A DNA stretch of 64,000 bases from Bradyrhizobium sp. CSA207 (GCF_029051685.1 NZ_JAACFT010000003.1:124001-188000), one strand, 5' to 3'; shown: positions 25,608-35,107, counted from the first letter of the stretch. Program-made: numbers and translations. The notes: generated from the letters alone by a model not told the origin.

Positions 25608-26566
25608 GAAGGTGGCTTTGGACGGCCGAGCAGGGAGGCCATCTCGTCTTCGAGGTTCTCGAAGCTGGTCTTTTCTGTGGCCGGTTTCGCTGGCGCGGCC
25701 GGTGCGGCGGGCGGTTCGGCGCGTGCCGCGCGCGGCGCAGGTGCCTCGGGCGCAACCGGAGGCGCGACCGTCTCGCCGGCCGGACGGCGCAGCGCGGCTT
25801 CGAGCCGCTGCGCCATTTCGGCGAGATTCTGCTCGGCGCTCGAGGGCGCCGCAGGGGCCGGGGCCGGCGGCGGAACGGGCGGAGCCTGCGGGATCGGCGG
25901 AGGCGGCGCGGCTGCACGCTCGGCGCGCACCGGCGGCACCTTCACCGGCTCGCTGTGGCGGGACGGACGCGGCATCAAGGGTGGTTCGCTGCGGGCAACG
26001 CGCGGCGGCGCCGGCTCGGGACGCGGCTCGCGTTCCGGGCGCGGTGCGATCGGCTCGGGCGTAAAGCCGGCGAGGGGATCGCTGCGGCGCTCGGCCAGAG
26101 CGGGCGCTGGCCGGCGCACTTCGTCGGCAAATGACGGCCGCGAGGGCCGCGGCGGCGGCTCCGGCATTTGCGGCTCGGGATGATCGAGCAGTTCGGGTCG
26201 CGGCGCTTCGTCGGCCCAGCCGCTGGTGTCGGGCATGGGCGCAAGACGCGGCGGTTCGGCGGCATTGGAACGCTGCGGCAGCTGGTCGCGGCCGGGCGCG
26301 GCGCGCACGATGTTCGGTTCGACGACGATGTCGGTGGGGCCACCGATCATCAGGAGATGCTCGACATTGTCGCGCCGGACCAGCACCAGGCGCCGGCGGC
26401 CGTCCACCGCGGCGGCATCGATCACGGCGAGCCGGGGCATCCTGCCGCGCTGGGTGTTGGCACCGAGCCGGCTGCTGGCGAATCGGCGAACCAGCCATGC
26501 AGCGACGCCAATCAACGCCAGAACGACGATGAACGCGACGATGAAGGTGATAGGGCTGCCTTGCAT
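25604..26566 (-). CDS. fliO: FliO-like flagellar protein with long Pro-rich tail
   Basis: FliO assists assembly of FliP. Residues 5-30 are a membrane helix (FIVAFIVVLALIGVAAWLVRRF). After it comes the FliO-type cytoplasmic beta domain (GRMPRLAVIDAAAVDGRRRLVLVRRDNVEHLLMIGGPTDIVVE). About 220 residues of Pro/Ala/Arg/Glu-rich low-complexity sequence follow, ending in a short helix (SFENLEDEMASLLGRP). Usual FliO proteins are 90-150 residues, so the tail is the oddity. The ATG at 26566 has GGGGA upstream, and its stop overlaps fliP. It is divergent from flgB. Confidence 0.8.
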   Translation of the reverse strand: MQGSPITFIVAFIVVLALIGVAAWLVRRFASSRLGANTQRGRMPRLAVIDAAAVDGRRRLVLVRRDNVEHLLMIGGPTDIVVEPNIVRAAPGRDQLPQRSNAAEPPRLAPMPDTSGWADEAPRPELLDHPEPQMPEPPPRPSRPSFADEVRRPAPALAERRSDPLAGFTPEPIAPRPEREPRPEPAPPRVARSEPPLMPRPSRHSEPVKVPPVRAERAAAPPPPIPQAPPVPPPAPAPAAPSSAEQNLAEMAQRLEAALRRPAGETVAPPVAPEAPAPRAARAEPPAAPAAPAKPATEKTSFENLEDEMASLLGRPKPPS

Positions 26567-26832
26567 ACTTGTCCCCGACAAATGGCGCTTTTCTCGTGCC
26601 CGTGGTCAGTTGCGCCGACCACTGGCGCGGGATGCCCCAAACTGCGATTTCTTAATGTCCCACGGCAGATTTTGCCGTCCCCAGCTCTTAATAACCTATG
26701 AATCGCCCGATCCAAAACGACTTCTTGGCCTGTGCACGGGCCGCCAAACGGTTGGGTTAATGCCGCTTTTCGGACCATAGAATCACGGGGGCAACGACTT
26801 GTCCCGGCAGGGGACATGCGCCTGCGCCACCT

Positions 26833-26847
26833 TTAACCACCCGTTAA
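26833..26847 (+). promoter_or_regulatory. CtrA-like full site between fliO and flgB
   Basis: TTAA-N7-TTAA with the right half reading TTAACCAT is an exact match to the CtrA consensus. It lies 65 bp before flgB in the 345-bp divergent gap 26567-26911, the rest of which shows nothing recognisable. It is best placed for flgB-flgC-fliE and might also affect fliO-fliP. Confidence 0.6.
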
Positions 26848-26911
26848 CCATACACGCGGCAAATTCTGCCTAGCTTCGGACACAGGTCCGGGGGCGGAAG
26901 GAGCCGCAACG

Positions 26912-27316
26912 ATGTCCATCAACGACCTCCCGGTGCTGTCGGCGCTTCGCACCAAGATGCAATGGCACCAGGAACGCCAGCGCGTCCTGTCCGAGAACGT
27001 CTCCAACTCCGATACGCCCAATTTCCGGCCGCGCGATCTGGTCGAGCCGAAGTTCGACAAGACCGGCGCGGTCACCGGCTCGATGGGCCCCCTGGCCCTC
27101 GCCCGCACCAGCGGCTCCCACATGACGCCATCCGGCTCGCCCTCGGGCTTCGACCAGAACAGGAATGCGGGCTTCGAGACCCGCCCCGCGGGCAACGCCG
27201 TCAATCTCGAGGAGGAGATGATGAAGTCCTCGAGCAACCAGATGGACTATGCGGCGGCGACCTCGCTGTACTCGAAGAGCCTGCATCTGCTCAAGACCGC
27301 GATCGGCAAGGGCTAG
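26912..27316 (+). CDS. flgB: Proximal rod protein FlgB
   Basis: FlgB is a proximal rod subunit. The 134-residue protein has the rod N-terminal pattern LRTKMQWHQERQRVLSENVSNSDTPNFRPRDL and the C-terminal VNLEEEMMKSSSNQMDYAAATSLYSKSL helix. GGAAGGAG precedes the ATG. It is the first gene of flgB-flgC-fliE and lies 65 bp after a CtrA-like site. Confidence 0.96.
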   Translation: MSINDLPVLSALRTKMQWHQERQRVLSENVSNSDTPNFRPRDLVEPKFDKTGAVTGSMGPLALARTSGSHMTPSGSPSGFDQNRNAGFETRPAGNAVNLEEEMMKSSSNQMDYAAATSLYSKSLHLLKTAIGKG

Positions 27317-27328
27317 AGGAGGTAAACC

Positions 27329-27754
27329 ATGGCAAATGACAGCAGCGACTTTGCTCGCTCGATGGCGATCGCGACCTCCGGCCTGCGGGCGCAGGCCGGG
27401 CGGATGCGGGTGATCTCGGAGAATATCGCGAACGCGGATTCGACGTCGCAGACCGCCGGCGGCGACCCCTACCGCCGCAAGGTGCCGACCTTCTCCTCCG
27501 CGCTCGACCGTACGCTCGATGCGCAGGTCGTCACGCTCGGCAAGATCCGGCCCGACCAGTCCAACTTCCGCGTCAAGTACGAGCCGAACAATCCGGCGGC
27601 GGATGCCACCGGCAACGTCAAATATCCCAACGTGAACTCGGTGGTCGAGATGACCGACATGCGCGACGCGCAGCGGTCCTACGAGGCCAACGTCAACATC
27701 ATCAGTGCGACGCGCCGGATGATCCAGCGCACGCTCGACATTCTCAAATCCTGA
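27329..27754 (+). CDS. flgC: Proximal rod protein FlgC
   Basis: The 141-residue rod subunit shows MAIATSGLRAQAGRMRVISENIANADST, PYRRKVPTF and the terminal PNVNSVVEMTDMRDAQRSYEANVNIISATRRM. GAGGAGG lies just before the ATG. It is placed 12 bases after flgB and 17 before fliE. Confidence 0.96.
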   Translation: MANDSSDFARSMAIATSGLRAQAGRMRVISENIANADSTSQTAGGDPYRRKVPTFSSALDRTLDAQVVTLGKIRPDQSNFRVKYEPNNPAADATGNVKYPNVNSVVEMTDMRDAQRSYEANVNIISATRRMIQRTLDILKS

Positions 27755-27771
27755 ACGGGACACCTTAAGCC

Positions 27772-28080
27772 ATGGCATCACCGACAATCGCAGCCAATGC
27801 CTATGCCAACCTTGCCCGCGTGCTGGAGAACAGCGGCGCCAGCAAGGGCACCGAGGCGACCGGGCAATCATTTGCTTCGCTCCTGAAAGACGCCGTCGGC
27901 AGCGTCATGGAGTCCGGCCGCAAGTCCGATGCGCAGACGGTGGCGATGGCCGCCGGCAAGGCCAACGTGATGGACGTGGTGACGGCGGTCGCAGACACCG
28001 ACGTCGCCGTGTCCACGCTGGTGTCGGTGCGCGACCGCGTCATCGCGGCCTATGAAGACATCATGAAGATGCCGATCTGA
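27772..28080 (+). CDS. fliE: Flagellar hook-basal body protein FliE
   Basis: FliE joins the MS-ring to the rod. The 102-residue protein has the family C-terminal half: SFASLLKDAVGSVMESGRKSD, then VVTAVADTDVAVSTLVSVRDRVIAAYEDIMKMPI. It follows flgC closely and is separated from fliQ by an 80-bp palindromic repeat. Confidence 0.95.
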   Translation: MASPTIAANAYANLARVLENSGASKGTEATGQSFASLLKDAVGSVMESGRKSDAQTVAMAAGKANVMDVVTAVADTDVAVSTLVSVRDRVIAAYEDIMKMPI

Positions 28081-28094
28081 TTTCGGCGCCCGAT

Positions 28095-28174
28095 CGTCAT
28101 TGCGAGCGCAGCGAAGCAATCCAGAACCTTTCCGCGGCGGCAGTCTGGATTGCTTCGCTGCGCTCGCAATGACG
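28095..28174. repeat. 80-bp palindromic intergenic repeat (copy 1)
   Basis: The two ends are inverted repeats of about 31 bases (CGTCATTGCGAGCGCAGCGA at the left edge) around a short centre. A copy of the same length with near-identical ends lies at 42603-42682. It sits between fliE and fliQ, where it could form a hairpin in the mRNA. Confidence 0.7.
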
Positions 28175-28237
28175 GGGATAGGTCTTCACCTCGCTCGCAG
28201 GAGCGATGGGGAGGTGAGAATGAAAAGGAACTTTGTA

Positions 28238-28501
28238 ATGACCGGACCTGAAACCCTCGACGTCGCGCGCGATGCGATCTGGACCATCGTGATCGTGTCA
28301 TCGCCGCTGATGGTGGTGGGGCTCGTGGTCGGCGTCATCGTGTCGCTGTTCCAGGCGCTGACGCAGATCCAGGAGCAGACGCTGATCTACGTGCCGAAGA
28401 TCCTGGCCATATTCGCCACCATGCTGCTGGCGTTGCCGTTCATGGCCGACGCGCTCCATTCCCACATGCTGCGGATATCATCGCGAATCATCGGCGGCTG
28501 A
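28238..28501 (+). CDS. fliQ: Flagellar export gate protein FliQ
   Basis: FliQ is part of the export gate. The 87-residue protein has two membrane helices (IWTIVIVSSPLMVVGLVVGVIVSLFQALTQI-type, then ILAIFATMLLALPFMA) joined by the conserved QEQTL turn. The ATG at 28238 fits the family start (MTGPETLDVARD). An ATG at 28220 has a better GAGGTGA site and would add six residues. A longer frame through the repeat is not coding. Confidence 0.92.
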   Translation: MTGPETLDVARDAIWTIVIVSSPLMVVGLVVGVIVSLFQALTQIQEQTLIYVPKILAIFATMLLALPFMADALHSHMLRISSRIIGG

Positions 28502-28518
28502 GGCAGAATGCGGGCGCT

Positions 28519-29289
28519 ATGCGCATCGACGTCTCGCTGCTGCCGGCGCTCGCCGCAGCCTTCATGCTCGCTTTCGCTCGGGTCGGCGCGATGGTGATGC
28601 TGTTGCCGGGGCTCGGCGAGTCCAACATCCCGACGCGGATCAAACTGTCGATCGCGCTGCTGCTCACGCTCATCATCCTGCCCCTGCACCGCAACGCCTA
28701 TCACGTCGACATGGGTTCGATCGCTCCGCTGCTGGTGCTGATGCTGCATGAGATCGCGATCGGCATCGTGCTGGGAGCGACCGCGCGCGTGACGCTGTCG
28801 GCGCTTCAGGTCGCCGGTGCCGTGATCGCGCAGCAGATGGGTCTGGGATTCGTCACTTCGGTCGATCCGACCCAGGGCCAACAGGGCGTGCTGGTCGGCA
28901 ATTTCCTGACCATGCTCGGCGTGACACTGCTGTTCGCGACCGACAGTCATCATCTGGTGATCGCCGCGCTCAACGACAGCTATACGATCTTCTCGCCGGG
29001 CGAGACCGTGTCGAGCGGCGACGTCGCCTCGCTCGCGACGCGGGCGTTCGCCGCGGCGTTCCGGCTCGGCTTGCAGCTTTCGGGCCCGTTCCTGGTATTC
29101 GGCCTCGTCTTCAACATCGGGCTCGGCGTGCTGGCGCGGCTGATGCCGCAGATGCAGGTCTATTTCGTCGGCGTGCCGCTGTCGATCTTCGTGGGCTTTC
29201 TGGTGCTCGGCGTGGTGATCTCGGCGATGATGGGCACATATCTCGATTACTTCATCGGTGTCATGCACCAGATGATGCCGCTCAAGTGA
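28519..29289 (+). CDS. fliR: Flagellar export gate protein FliR
   Basis: This 256-residue integral membrane protein of the export gate has about six hydrophobic helices. Family features are FARVGAMVMLLPGLGESNIPTRIKLSIALLLTL, the MLHEIAIGIVLGATARV segment and GLGFVTSVDPTQGQQ. It begins 17 bases after fliQ and ends nine bases before flhB. Confidence 0.95.
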   Translation: MRIDVSLLPALAAAFMLAFARVGAMVMLLPGLGESNIPTRIKLSIALLLTLIILPLHRNAYHVDMGSIAPLLVLMLHEIAIGIVLGATARVTLSALQVAGAVIAQQMGLGFVTSVDPTQGQQGVLVGNFLTMLGVTLLFATDSHHLVIAALNDSYTIFSPGETVSSGDVASLATRAFAAAFRLGLQLSGPFLVFGLVFNIGLGVLARLMPQMQVYFVGVPLSIFVGFLVLGVVISAMMGTYLDYFIGVMHQMMPLK

Positions 29290-29298
29290 AGGTGATCG

Positions 29299-30378
29299 AT
29301 GGCTGAAGACAACGATCCCGAGAGTCAAACAGAAGACCCGACGCAAAAACGTCTGGACGATGCCCTCGAACGCGGCGACGTCGCCAAGAGCCAGGAGATC
29401 AACACCTGGTTCGTGATCGCGGGCGGCACGCTCGTGGTCTCGACCTTCTCGGGCTCGATCGGCGGCGGGCTGGTGACGCCAATGCGCGGTCTGCTCGCCA
29501 ATTCCTGGATGATCAAAACCGACGGAAAGGCTCTGCTCGCGCTGATGCAGCAGCTCGAATTCGCGTTGCTTGCGGCGCTTGGCGTGCCGCTGCTGATGCT
29601 GGCGCTGGCGGCGATTGCCGGCAACATGCTTCAGCATCGCCTGGTGTGGTCGGCCGAATCCCTGAAGCCAAAATTCAGCAAGATCTCGCCCGGCGCCGGT
29701 TTCAAGCGCATCTTCGGCAAGCAGGCGGCGGCGAACTTTCTGAAGGGTATCGGCAAGCTGGTCGCGGTCGGCGTGGTCATGACCGTGATCCTGTGGCCGG
29801 AGCGGCACCGGATGGAGGCGATGGTCAGGCTTGATCCCGCAGCCATGCTCGGCGCGGCCACCAGCATGACCATCCATCTGCTCGGCGCGGTGGTCGCAGC
29901 GCTCGCGATCGTCGCCATTGCCGACTATTTCTTCCAGTACCGAAGCTGGTTCCAGCGGCAGAAGATGTCGCTTCAGGAGATCAAGGAAGAGTACAAGCAG
30001 TCCGAGGGCGACCCCCACATCAAGGGCAAGATCAGGCAACTGCGTCAGCAGCGCGCCAAGAAGCGCATGATGGCGGCGGTTCCCAAGGCCTCCGTGATCA
30101 TCACCAACCCGACCCACTATTCGGTGGCGCTGTCCTATGAGCGCGGCATGCAGGCACCGATCTGCGTCGCCAAGGGCGTCGACAATCTCGCCTTCAAGAT
30201 CCGGGAAATCGCGCGCGAGCACGACATCCCCATCGTCGAGAACGTGCCGCTGGCCCGCGCACTCTACGCCACCGTCGAGATCGACGAGGAAATCCCCACT
30301 GAGCACTACCACGCGGTCGCCGAAGTTATCGGCTACGTCATGCGGCTGAAGCGCGGATTCGGCGCCGGACGTCAATAA
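29299..30378 (+). CDS. flhB: Flagellar export switch protein FlhB
   Basis: FlhB controls substrate switching from hook to filament. The 359-residue protein starts DPESQTEDPTQKRLDDALERGDVAKSQE, has four membrane helices, and carries the autocleavage motif NPTH (within SVIITNPTHYSVAL). After it come YxxGMQAPICVAKGVD, AREHDIPIVENVPLARALY and EIPTEHYHAVAEVIGYV. It ends the fliQ-fliR-flhB group. Confidence 0.96.
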   Translation: MAEDNDPESQTEDPTQKRLDDALERGDVAKSQEINTWFVIAGGTLVVSTFSGSIGGGLVTPMRGLLANSWMIKTDGKALLALMQQLEFALLAALGVPLLMLALAAIAGNMLQHRLVWSAESLKPKFSKISPGAGFKRIFGKQAAANFLKGIGKLVAVGVVMTVILWPERHRMEAMVRLDPAAMLGAATSMTIHLLGAVVAALAIVAIADYFFQYRSWFQRQKMSLQEIKEEYKQSEGDPHIKGKIRQLRQQRAKKRMMAAVPKASVIITNPTHYSVALSYERGMQAPICVAKGVDNLAFKIREIAREHDIPIVENVPLARALYATVEIDEEIPTEHYHAVAEVIGYVMRLKRGFGAGRQ

Positions 30379-30532
30379 AGCTCCCGAAAAATACCGGAAA
30401 TGGCTGTAATCTGGGAATCAGCGTACCTTTCACCCTTGCTGCCCTTGCGCCTGCGGGTCCGATTCAGGCAGGGAGGACCCGGCGCGCCCCGTAGCGCGTT
30501 GATTCTCTGCCGACAGGCTGCGCCGGCTTGAT

Positions 30533-33109
30533 ATGACTGCCGAGACCGACCACGACCTCACGCGAGAGCCCATTGCGGCGCACGAACCGTCGCCGCGCTC
30601 GGGCAGCATCGCGCTTGTGCTGCTGGTGGCCGCCGGCCTCGTCGCCGTCGCCGTCGGGCTGATGACGCTCGGGCGCGCGCAGGCGCAGCCCTATATTCTC
30701 GGCATCCTCGCCGTGCTGGCGATGGTCGGCCTGTTCAACCTGTTCGCCTTTGCCGCGGGCATCATCCGCTTCGTCGACCGCAATCTCGACGATCCGGTAA
30801 TGGGGCGGATCGCCGACCATGCCTTCGATGGGCTCGCGGTGACCGATCCGCGCGGCCACGTAGTCTATTCCAACGCCGCCTATCTGACCCTGACCGGCGC
30901 CACCGGCCCGCAGGAGGTGCGCCCGGTCGAGCGCGTCTTCATCGGCAATCCCGATGTCTCCGAGGCGGTGTTCCGCCTGCTGAAAGCCGCGCGTGAGGGC
31001 AAACGCCAGCAGGAAGAGGTGCGCATTTCCGGTCATGACGGCAGCCAGGGGCGCTGGCTGCGCATGCGGGTGCGCCCGCTCGGCACCGGCAAGCGCGAAG
31101 CGAAATATGCGGTGTGGTCGATCGCCGACATCACCCGCGACCGCGAGCGCCAGGAGGACGTGTTCCAGGAACTCCAGCATGCGATCGAATATCTCGATCA
31201 CGCGCCCTGCGGCTTCTTCTCGGTCAATCCGGCCGGCGAGCTCGTCTATGTCAACGCGACGCTCGCGAACTGGCTCGACTACGACCTCGCCGAGATCGGC
31301 TCCGGCGGCCTGAAGCTGACCGATATCGTCTCCGGCGATGGTACATCGCTGCTGACCTCGATCGTGGCGGTGCCGGGCGAGGTGAAGACGGAAGTCTTCG
31401 ACATCGACCTGCGCATGCGCACCGGCAAGACCATGCCGGTGCGGCTCTATCACAAGCTCGCCTTCGGCGCCGACGGCGCGCCGGGGCCGTCGCGCACGCT
31501 GGTCATCAGCCGCGCCCGCGACGAGCGCAGCGATCCCGACCGCGCCGCCGAAGTGCGCTTCATGCGCTTCTTCGACCACACGCCGATGGCAATTGCGACC
31601 GTCGACCGCGGCGGCAACGTCGTGCGCGCCAATGCCCGCTACGCCAAGCTCGGGCAGGCCCTCGGGCTCGACAGCGCCAGCAAATCGATCTTCCGCGCGG
31701 TCAATTCGCGCGACCGGCACCTGCTGATCGCGGCCATCAACCAGGCCGCCGAAGGCCGCGGCGACGTTGCGCCGGTCGAGGTGGCGCTCGAGGGCACGAA
31801 AGAGCGCTGGGGGCAGTTCTTCGTCACGCCGGTCGACGAGGCCGAGCACGATACTGAAGCCGCCATCGTCCACATGCTCGAGACCACCGAGCGGCGCGCG
31901 CTGGAGAACCAGATCAACCAGTCGCAGAAGATGGAGACGGTCGGCCAGCTAGCCGGCGGCATCGCCCACGACTTCAACAACGTGCTGTCCGCCATCATGA
32001 TGGCGAACGACTTCCTGCTGAACGCGCATAAGCCGACCGATCCGTCGTTCCAGGACATCATGCAGATCAAGCAGAACGCGACGCGCGCCGCGACTCTGGT
32101 GCGGCAGCTGCTCGCGTTCTCGCGGCGGCAGACCCTGCGGCCGCAGGTGCTCGATCTCGGCGATGCGCTGAGCGACCTTGCCATGCTGCTGCGGCGGTTG
32201 ATCGGCGAGAAGGTCAAGCAGGAGACCATCCACGGCCGCGACCTCTGGCCGGTCAAGGTCGATGTCTCCCAGTTCGAGCAGGTGATCGTCAATCTCGCGG
32301 TCAACGCGCGCGATGCGATGCCGGACGGCGGCAAGCTGATCATCCGCACCGCCAATGTCAGCGCTGAACAAGCGGCCAAGCTCGCCTACAAGGGCATGCC
32401 GGCCGCGGATTATGTCCGCATCGAGGTGGCCGACACCGGCACCGGCATTCCCGCCGACATCCGCGACAAGATCTTCGAGCCGTTCTTCTCGACCAAGGAA
32501 GTGGGCAAGGGCACCGGTCTCGGGCTTTCCACCGTCTACGGCATCGTCAAGCAGACCGGCGGCTTCATCTATGTCGATTCCGAGCCGGGGCAGGGCACCT
32601 CGTTCAACATCTTCCTGCCGCGGCACCATGCCGAGCCGGACGCGCAGCTCGAGCAGCCCGCGGCGGTTGGCTCACCCAATGGCGCGAAGGAAACCGCGCC
32701 CGCGGCGGAGGCCAAGCCGCGCACCGATCTCACCGGACAAGGCACTATCCTTCTGGTCGAGGACGAAGAGGGCCTGCGCGCACTCAACGCGCGCGGCCTG
32801 CGCTCGCGCGGCTATACCGTGGTCGAGGCCGAGAACGGCGTCGAGGCCATGGAGGTGCTCGAGGAGCACAGCGGTGGCATCGATCTCGTCGTCTCCGACG
32901 TCGTGATGCCGGAGATGGACGGTCCGACGCTTCTGAAGGCGATGCGGGAGAAGAACCCCGAGATCAAGTTCATCTTCGTCTCCGGCTATGCCGAGGACGC
33001 CTTCGAGAAGAGCCTGCCCGAAGGCCAGCAGTTCGACTTCCTGCCGAAGCCGTTCACGCTCAGCCAGCTTGTGGCGGCGGTGAAGGAGACGATGGCGAAG
33101 GCGGGGTAA
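30533..33109 (+). CDS. cckA: Hybrid histidine kinase CckA
   Basis: CckA phosphorylates ChpT, which passes phosphate to CtrA and CpdR, the cell-cycle and flagellar control relay of alphaproteobacteria. The 858 residues hold two membrane helices (about 24-46 and 55-78) and PAS-type regions. The dimerisation domain has H479 (GGIAHDFNN), and the ATPase domain has NAVNARDAM-like, DTGTGIP and [17 protein letters not shown]-terminal receiver carries D789 ([11 protein letters not shown]). It lies 154 bp after flhB and is flanked by a flagellar cluster with CtrA-like sites, a physical link between regulator and regulon. Confidence 0.93.
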   Translation: MTAETDHDLTREPIAAHEPSPRSGSIALVLLVAAGLVAVAVGLMTLGRAQAQPYILGILAVLAMVGLFNLFAFAAGIIRFVDRNLDDPVMGRIADHAFDGLAVTDPRGHVVYSNAAYLTLTGATGPQEVRPVERVFIGNPDVSEAVFRLLKAAREGKRQQEEVRISGHDGSQGRWLRMRVRPLGTGKREAKYAVWSIADITRDRERQEDVFQELQHAIEYLDHAPCGFFSVNPAGELVYVNATLANWLDYDLAEIGSGGLKLTDIVSGDGTSLLTSIVAVPGEVKTEVFDIDLRMRTGKTMPVRLYHKLAFGADGAPGPSRTLVISRARDERSDPDRAAEVRFMRFFDHTPMAIATVDRGGNVVRANARYAKLGQALGLDSASKSIFRAVNSRDRHLLIAAINQAAEGRGDVAPVEVALEGTKERWGQFFVTPVDEAEHDTEAAIVHMLETTERRALENQINQSQKMETVGQLAGGIAHDFNNVLSAIMMANDFLLNAHKPTDPSFQDIMQIKQNATRAATLVRQLLAFSRRQTLRPQVLDLGDALSDLAMLLRRLIGEKVKQETIHGRDLWPVKVDVSQFEQVIVNLAVNARDAMPDGGKLIIRTANVSAEQAAKLAYKGMPAADYVRIEVADTGTGIPADIRDKIFEPFFSTKEVGKGTGLGLSTVYGIVKQTGGFIYVDSEPGQGTSFNIFLPRHHAEPDAQLEQPAAVGSPNGAKETAPAAEAKPRTDLTGQGTILLVEDEEGLRALNARGLRSRGYTVVEAENGVEAMEVLEEHSGGIDLVVSDVVMPEMDGPTLLKAMREKNPEIKFIFVSGYAEDAFEKSLPEGQQFDFLPKPFTLSQLVAAVKETMAKAG

Positions 33110-33305
33110 CCGGCTCCGTCAACGCGCCGGTAGCGGGCGACCGCGGTTCCACGCGCTTTGCCGTCAAAACCCTCGCCAAATATGGGCTTTTGCCACATCC
33201 CCGCGACTGAGGGCCGCAGTCACAAGTTCCGAAACCGGCTTCCCTTTTCGGGAAGGCTGACCATCTTAGGGTCACGTCCCCATGCCGGGGACTTGGGAAA
33301 AGCAC

Positions 33306-34277
33306 ATGAATTTCTCGCAACGTAGCCGCAGTCTCTTCAAGACGATTGCCGTCGTACTGGCGCTCGGGCTGCCGACTGCGGTGGTGATCTCGTCGGCCGA
33401 CGCCCGCGTCGGTGGCGGCATGTCGTCGGGTTCGCGCGGCTCGCGGACTTACTCGGCCCCGCCGTCGACCACGACCGCGCCGGGCTCGACGTCGCAGTTC
33501 AACCGCACCTACACCCAGCCGGGCGCAGGCATGAACTCGGCCGCAGCTGCGCCCCCGCGCGGCGGCCTGTTCGGCCGCGGCGGCGGCTTCCTGGGCGGCC
33601 TCGCGGCCGGTTTCCTCGGCGCGGGCCTTCTGGGCATGCTGTTCGGTGGCGGCCTGTTCGGCGGCCTCGGCGGCCTGTCCTCGATCCTGGGCCTGATCAT
33701 CCAGATCGTGCTGGTGGTGGTCGTGGTGCGGCTGGCGATGTCGTGGTGGCAGCGCCGCCACACGCCGCAGGCGGCTTATGCCAACGCTGATGCCAGTGCC
33801 GGTGCCGATCCGGGACCGCAGACGAACTATCGCAGCGCTCTCGGTGGTTTCGGCTTCGGCGCCAACAACGCGCCGCTCGAGATCAAGCCCGACGACTATG
33901 AGGCGTTCGAGCGCCTGCTTGGCGATGTCCAGGCCGCCTGGTCGAACGAGGACGTGGCCAAGCTGCACACGCTCGCGACGCCGGAGATGGTCTCCTATTT
34001 CGAGCAGGACCTCGCCCAGAACCGCGCGCGCAACGCCGTCAACAAGGTGACCAACGTCAAATTGTTGCAGGGCGACCTCGCGGAAGCCTGGCGCGAAGGC
34101 GAGACCGAGTATGCGACGGTGGCGCTGCGCTTCGCGCTCACCGACAAGACGGTCGACCGCAACACCGGCGCGCTCGTCGCGGGCAGCGAACAACCGGGCG
34201 AAGCCACCGAAGTCTGGACCTTTGCCCGGCGGCCGGGCGCCGGCTGGGAACTGTCGGCGATCCAGCAGACCAACTGA
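33306..34277 (+). CDS. Tim44-like domain membrane protein
   Basis: The 323-residue protein has a signal peptide (IAVVLALGLPTAVVISSADA). A Ser/Thr/Gly/Pro-rich region and a Gly/Phe/Leu-rich membrane stretch (about 85-145) follow. The C-terminal domain (about 185-320) has DYEAFERLLGDVQAAWSNEDVAKLHTLATPEMVSYF, the Tim44/MBA1-like pattern of a cone-shaped lipid- or protein-binding fold. The ATG at 33306 has GGGAAAAG upstream. The ATG at 33282 lacks a site. The role is unknown, and bacterial homologues are membrane-associated. Confidence 0.8.
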   Translation: MNFSQRSRSLFKTIAVVLALGLPTAVVISSADARVGGGMSSGSRGSRTYSAPPSTTTAPGSTSQFNRTYTQPGAGMNSAAAAPPRGGLFGRGGGFLGGLAAGFLGAGLLGMLFGGGLFGGLGGLSSILGLIIQIVLVVVVVRLAMSWWQRRHTPQAAYANADASAGADPGPQTNYRSALGGFGFGANNAPLEIKPDDYEAFERLLGDVQAAWSNEDVAKLHTLATPEMVSYFEQDLAQNRARNAVNKVTNVKLLQGDLAEAWREGETEYATVALRFALTDKTVDRNTGALVAGSEQPGEATEVWTFARRPGAGWELSAIQQTN

Positions 34278-34299
34278 TCGCGCGTGAGGTAACAAATGA

Positions 34300-34330
34300 G
34301 GGCGTCGTGCTTCGGCATGGCGCCCTTTTT
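34300..34330 (+). terminator. Rho-independent terminator after the Tim44-like gene
   Basis: An imperfect stem starting GGGCG and ending CGCCC with a TTCG loop is followed by five T residues, 23 bases after the stop. Confidence 0.7.
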
Positions 34331-34417
34331 GTTGTGGGCGCCTTGGAGCTCGGAATAACAGGGCGTGCTTTGGGTTGAAGTCAGGCAGCCAACGACAAAA
34401 TACAATCGGAGGAAGAG

Positions 34418-35107
34418 ATGACCCGTTTCGACGGACCCGTGAAATCCCCGGCTCTTATTCTTGCCGCTGCCGCCTTTGCCTTGTTTGCCGCGCCATCCGC
34501 GCAGGCGCAGTCAGCCGACATGACCTTCTTCGTGACCTCGAGCGGCCCCGGCAAGGGAGCGGATCTCGGCGGCCTGGAGGGAGCCGATGCGCATTGCCAG
34601 AAGCTCGCCCAGGCCGCCGGCGCCGGCGCCAAGAGCTGGCGCGCCTATCTCTCGACGCAGGCCGCCGACGGCAAGCCGGCGATCAATGCGCGCGATCGCA
34701 TTGGCAAGGGGCCGTGGCAGAATGCCAAGGGCGCGGTCATCGCCAAGGATGTTGCCGACCTGCATGGCCCCGCCAACAACCTCACAAAGCAGACGGCGCT
34801 GAGCGAGAAGGGCGAGGTCAACAACGGCGCCGGAGATACGCCGAACCGGCACGATATCCTCACGGGCACGCAGCCCGATGGCACTGCGTTCGCCGCCGGC
34901 GAGGACAAGACCTGCAAGAACTGGTCGTCCAGCACGCAAGGTGCTGCGATGCTCGGTCATGCCGATCGGAAGGGCCTGCGCGACGACGAGCCGTCGAAAT
35001 CGTGGAACAGCTCGCATCCCTCGCGCGGCCCCGATGGCGGCTGCTCGCAGGCCGACTTGAAGAGCACGGGCGGCGTCGGGCTGCTGTATTGCTTCGCGTC
35101 GAATTGA
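34418..35107 (+). CDS. Secreted protein with endostatin/lectin-like (DUF1554-type) domain
   Basis: This 229-residue protein has a clear signal peptide (ALILAAAAFALFAAPSAQA). The mature part reads MTFFVTSSGPGKGADLGGLEGADAHCQKLA, then SWRAYLSTQ and NARDRIGKGPW. It ends with CKNWSSS, GHADRKG and GLLYCFASN, with four cysteines likely in two disulfides. The arrangement resembles the DUF1554 endostatin/C-type-lectin-like fold. The family call is from memory of the pattern. AGGAAGAG precedes the ATG. The ligand is unknown. Confidence 0.6.
   Translation: MTRFDGPVKSPALILAAAAFALFAAPSAQAQSADMTFFVTSSGPGKGADLGGLEGADAHCQKLAQAAGAGAKSWRAYLSTQAADGKPAINARDRIGKGPWQNAKGAVIAKDVADLHGPANNLTKQTALSEKGEVNNGAGDTPNRHDILTGTQPDGTAFAAGEDKTCKNWSSSTQGAAMLGHADRKGLRDDEPSKSWNSSHPSRGPDGGCSQADLKSTGGVGLLYCFASN

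Noticed and set aside
25608-26498. Extension of the fliP frame through fliO
   Set aside because: Out-of-frame shadow of the fliO Pro-rich tail. The fliP signal peptide begins right after the GTG at 25607.
28100-28237. Extension of fliQ into the upstream repeat
   Set aside because: The sequence is the palindromic repeat (reading MRAQRSNPE...), seen also at 42603, not protein-coding.
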